A stretch of DNA of 64,000 bases from Rubellicoccus peritrichatus (GTDB lineage: Bacteria > Verrucomicrobiota > Verrucomicrobiia > Opitutales > Cerasicoccaceae), in contig NZ_CP136920.1 in the NCBI RefSeq assembly GCF_033100135.1, forward strand, positions 3,591,001-3,655,000. Direction: 5' to 3'. Made by a program: the position numbers and the translations under genes. The notes beneath the pieces were generated by a model that saw only the letters and a program-made list of their open reading frames with translations, had not been told where the DNA came from and searched no databases. The first letter of the stretch is position 1; every line of letters starts with the position of its first letter. Positions 62,356-64,000 of this stretch are shown here, one piece after another.

Positions 62356-64000
62356 ATGTCGGCAAAAACTAAGCAAGATGGCTGGAATTCCAGGCTGGGT
62401 GTCATATTGGCAGTAGCAGGAAGCGCCGTTGGCCTGGGCAATTTTCTGCGTTTTCCAGGTCAGGCGGCAGAATACGGTGGTGGGGCCTTCATGGTTGCCT
62501 ATTTTCTAGCCTTTCTGCTTCTCGGGCTCCCTATTTGCTGGGCGGAGTGGACAATGGGGCGTCATGGCGGCCTGAAGGGGTTTAACTCTTCCCCGGGGAT
62601 TTTTAATGTGATTTGGCGCCATCCGATTGCCAAATATCTGGGGATTATCGGGGTGATTATTCCGGTGGTGATTTACATGTATTATGTATATATCGAGGCT
62701 TGGTGCCTTGGCTACGCCGTCAATTTCCTTCGAGGAGAGATGGAATTCAATACGGTTGCTGAATCAAAAGCTTTTTGGGGGAACTTTATAGGAATTTCAG
62801 AAGATGGGGAAGCATTGCAGTCATTTAGCCTCAGTCATGTTGGCCTATACCTGTTAATTGTTTTTGCCTTTAATTTTGTCCTGATCTACAGGGGCGTAGC
62901 CAAAGGAATTGAGTTTTTCTGTAAAATCGCACTGCCGACTTTAGTGGTGCTTGCAATTATTGTTCTGATTAGGGTATTGACTTTGGGTGCACCTGTTCCG
63001 GGTGAGCCTGATGAAAATGTCTACAATGGTCTTGGCTTTATGTGGAACCCAACCAAGACGTTTTTACAGGTTGAAGAGCAGGGCAATAAGCCGAACACAA
63101 GCAAGTGGGTTACGGAGCGAGAATATGTCGATAAGGCTCGTATTGCTGAAGTTCAATCCAAAATCGATAATGGTGTGATGCCAGGGTATCGGTTGAAGCG
63201 TGTGACAATCGTTGAACAATTGGCTAATCCTCAGCTTTGGCTGGCTGCGGCCAGTCAGATATTTTTCTCACTTTCTGTAGGCTTTGGTGTGATTATTACG
63301 TATTCCAGCTATTTAAGACGGAAAGATGACATTGTATTGAGTGGCCTATCTGCCACCAGTGCCAATGAGTTTTGCGAAGTTGCACTTGGCGGTTTAATCA
63401 CTTTACCAGCGGCAGTTGCATTTATCGGCGTCTCTGGTTTAGCAGGAGCAGGGCTGGGAACATTTGATCTGGGATTCAAGGTTCTTCCGATGGTTTTTTC
63501 CGAAATGATTTTTGGGAATTTCTTTGGTTTTCTTTGGTTCTTCCTGCTCTTTCTAGCTGCTGTAACAAGTTCAATATCGATGCTTCAGCCAGGTATCGCC
63601 TTTCTTGAAGAGACACTGAGCATCGAAAGAAAACGTTCTGTTGCTTTGCTTGGTCTGATTACGGCGATTGGCTGTGGTTTTGTTGTTTACTTTAGCAAGG
63701 ATATCAAAGCGCTTGATACAATGGACTTCTGGGTTGGGACCTTGTTAATCTTCGTTTTGGCAACAATACAGATTATCCTTTTCGGATGGGTTTTTGGGAT
63801 TGAGAAAGGCTTCAAGGAAGCACATCAGGGGGCAATTATTCGCATCCCTAATTTTTATCGATTTATCATGAAGTGGATCAGTCCATTTTTCCTGCTTACA
63901 GTTTTTGTATTTTGGGTATTAATCAACGTGTTTGGATTTAGCTTTAAAGGTAAAGAGGAGGCACAATTGAGCAGCTATGTCGTCGATCTGTTTATTGAGC
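62356..64000 (+). CDS. NSS-family sodium-dependent symporter, 3' end missing
   Basis: The frame stays open from ATG 62356 to the right edge (548 residues seen). [20 protein letters not shown], then [20 protein letters not shown], is the TM1 hallmark of sodium:neurotransmitter symporters, including the unwound GLGN substrate/sodium site. [18 protein letters not shown] (TM2) and [23 protein letters not shown] (TM6) also match. Between them is an extra hydrophilic loop of about 50 residues (63060-63230) not present in LeuT or MhsT. Likely substrates are amino acids or related amines. The gene continues beyond the window. Confidence 0.93.
   Translation, partial: MSAKTKQDGWNSRLGVILAVAGSAVGLGNFLRFPGQAAEYGGGAFMVAYFLAFLLLGLPICWAEWTMGRHGGLKGFNSSPGIFNVIWRHPIAKYLGIIGVIIPVVIYMYYVYIEAWCLGYAVNFLRGEMEFNTVAESKAFWGNFIGISEDGEALQSFSLSHVGLYLLIVFAFNFVLIYRGVAKGIEFFCKIALPTLVVLAIIVLIRVLTLGAPVPGEPDENVYNGLGFMWNPTKTFLQVEEQGNKPNTSKWVTEREYVDKARIAEVQSKIDNGVMPGYRLKRVTIVEQLANPQLWLAAASQIFFSLSVGFGVIITYSSYLRRKDDIVLSGLSATSANEFCEVALGGLITLPAAVAFIGVSGLAGAGLGTFDLGFKVLPMVFSEMIFGNFFGFLWFFLLFLAAVTSSISMLQPGIAFLEETLSIERKRSVALLGLITAIGCGFVVYFSKDIKALDTMDFWVGTLLIFVLATIQIILFGWVFGIEKGFKEAHQGAIIRIPNFYRFIMKWISPFFLLTVFVFWVLINVFGFSFKGKEEAQLSSYVVDLFIE

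Noticed and set aside
1-64000. CRISPR array, tRNA or rRNA genes, transposase, integrase or prophage
   Set aside because: No regularly spaced repeats, cloverleaf-like sequence, rRNA sequence or mobile-element protein was found on either strand.

Overview
The window (about 46% GC by eye) looks like a chromosomal piece of a marine, polysaccharide-degrading Verrucomicrobiota bacterium, probably class Opitutia (Coraliomargarita/Lentimonas-like). This rests on a PEP-CTERM protein, a large protein resembling the Verru_Chthon cassette A family, PKD/LamG/dockerin-like secreted proteins, S1 sulfatases, several giant heparinase II/III-type proteins, and the general weakness of Shine-Dalgarno sites. No tRNA, rRNA, CRISPR array, transposase or integrase was seen.

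Layout. (1) 1-10.9 kb: a first glycan cluster on + strand: GH42 beta-galactosidase (cut by the left edge), PEP-CTERM protein, S1 sulfatase, PKD protein, a 1206-aa clan GH-A enzyme with CBM6 and a duplicated C-terminal module, a LacI regulator and a tautomerase. Copies of a TTCAA-N4-TTGAA palindrome sit upstream of three of these genes, including the LacI gene, and look like its operators. (2) 11.3-23.6 kb: transport. An Opp-type permease pair (oppB/oppC type), a complete RND tripartite pump (adaptor, AcrB-type, outer-membrane lipoprotein), and an AaeXAB-like set in which FUSC is divergent from DUF1656 plus an adaptor fused to a BtuF-type metal/cobalamin-binding domain. (3) 23.8-27.0 kb: a small lytic transglycosylase and an 813-aa desaturase-rubredoxin-reductase fusion. 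(4) 27.0-59.9 kb: the main catabolic locus, built around a GntR/LacI hybrid regulator at 40.6-41.7 kb. The minus arm holds that regulator, two giant heparinase-type proteins, a GH43-like propeller, an RraA-type aldolase, a two-gene UxaA-type dehydratase and an SDR. The plus arm holds a pilin-like 1200-aa protein with a small secreted partner, GH43, a Gfo/Idh/MocA oxidoreductase and two more heparinase-type proteins. An S1 sulfatase and a GH172 (DUF2961) enzyme follow. (5) 60.0-64.0 kb: housekeeping: RlmI-like methyltransferase, LptF/LptG-type permease, and an NSS-family sodium symporter cut by the right edge.

How it may work (inference): secreted lyases with signal peptides cut a uronate-containing, sulfated glycan outside the cytoplasm. 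Glycosidases and sulfatases without signal peptides finish the oligosaccharides inside. The SDR, UxaA pair and RraA aldolase would take a sugar acid through a 2-keto-3-deoxy intermediate to pyruvate and an aldehyde. Nothing in the sequence alone identifies the glycan.

The most unusual items are the membrane-fusion-protein/BtuF fusion (21812), the desaturase-rubredoxin-rubredoxin-reductase fusion (24574), the inverted pair of giant heparinase paralogues that share a changed HxHxD motif, the lone Verru_Chthon-like pair inside a glycan locus, and the operator set around the LacI gene.
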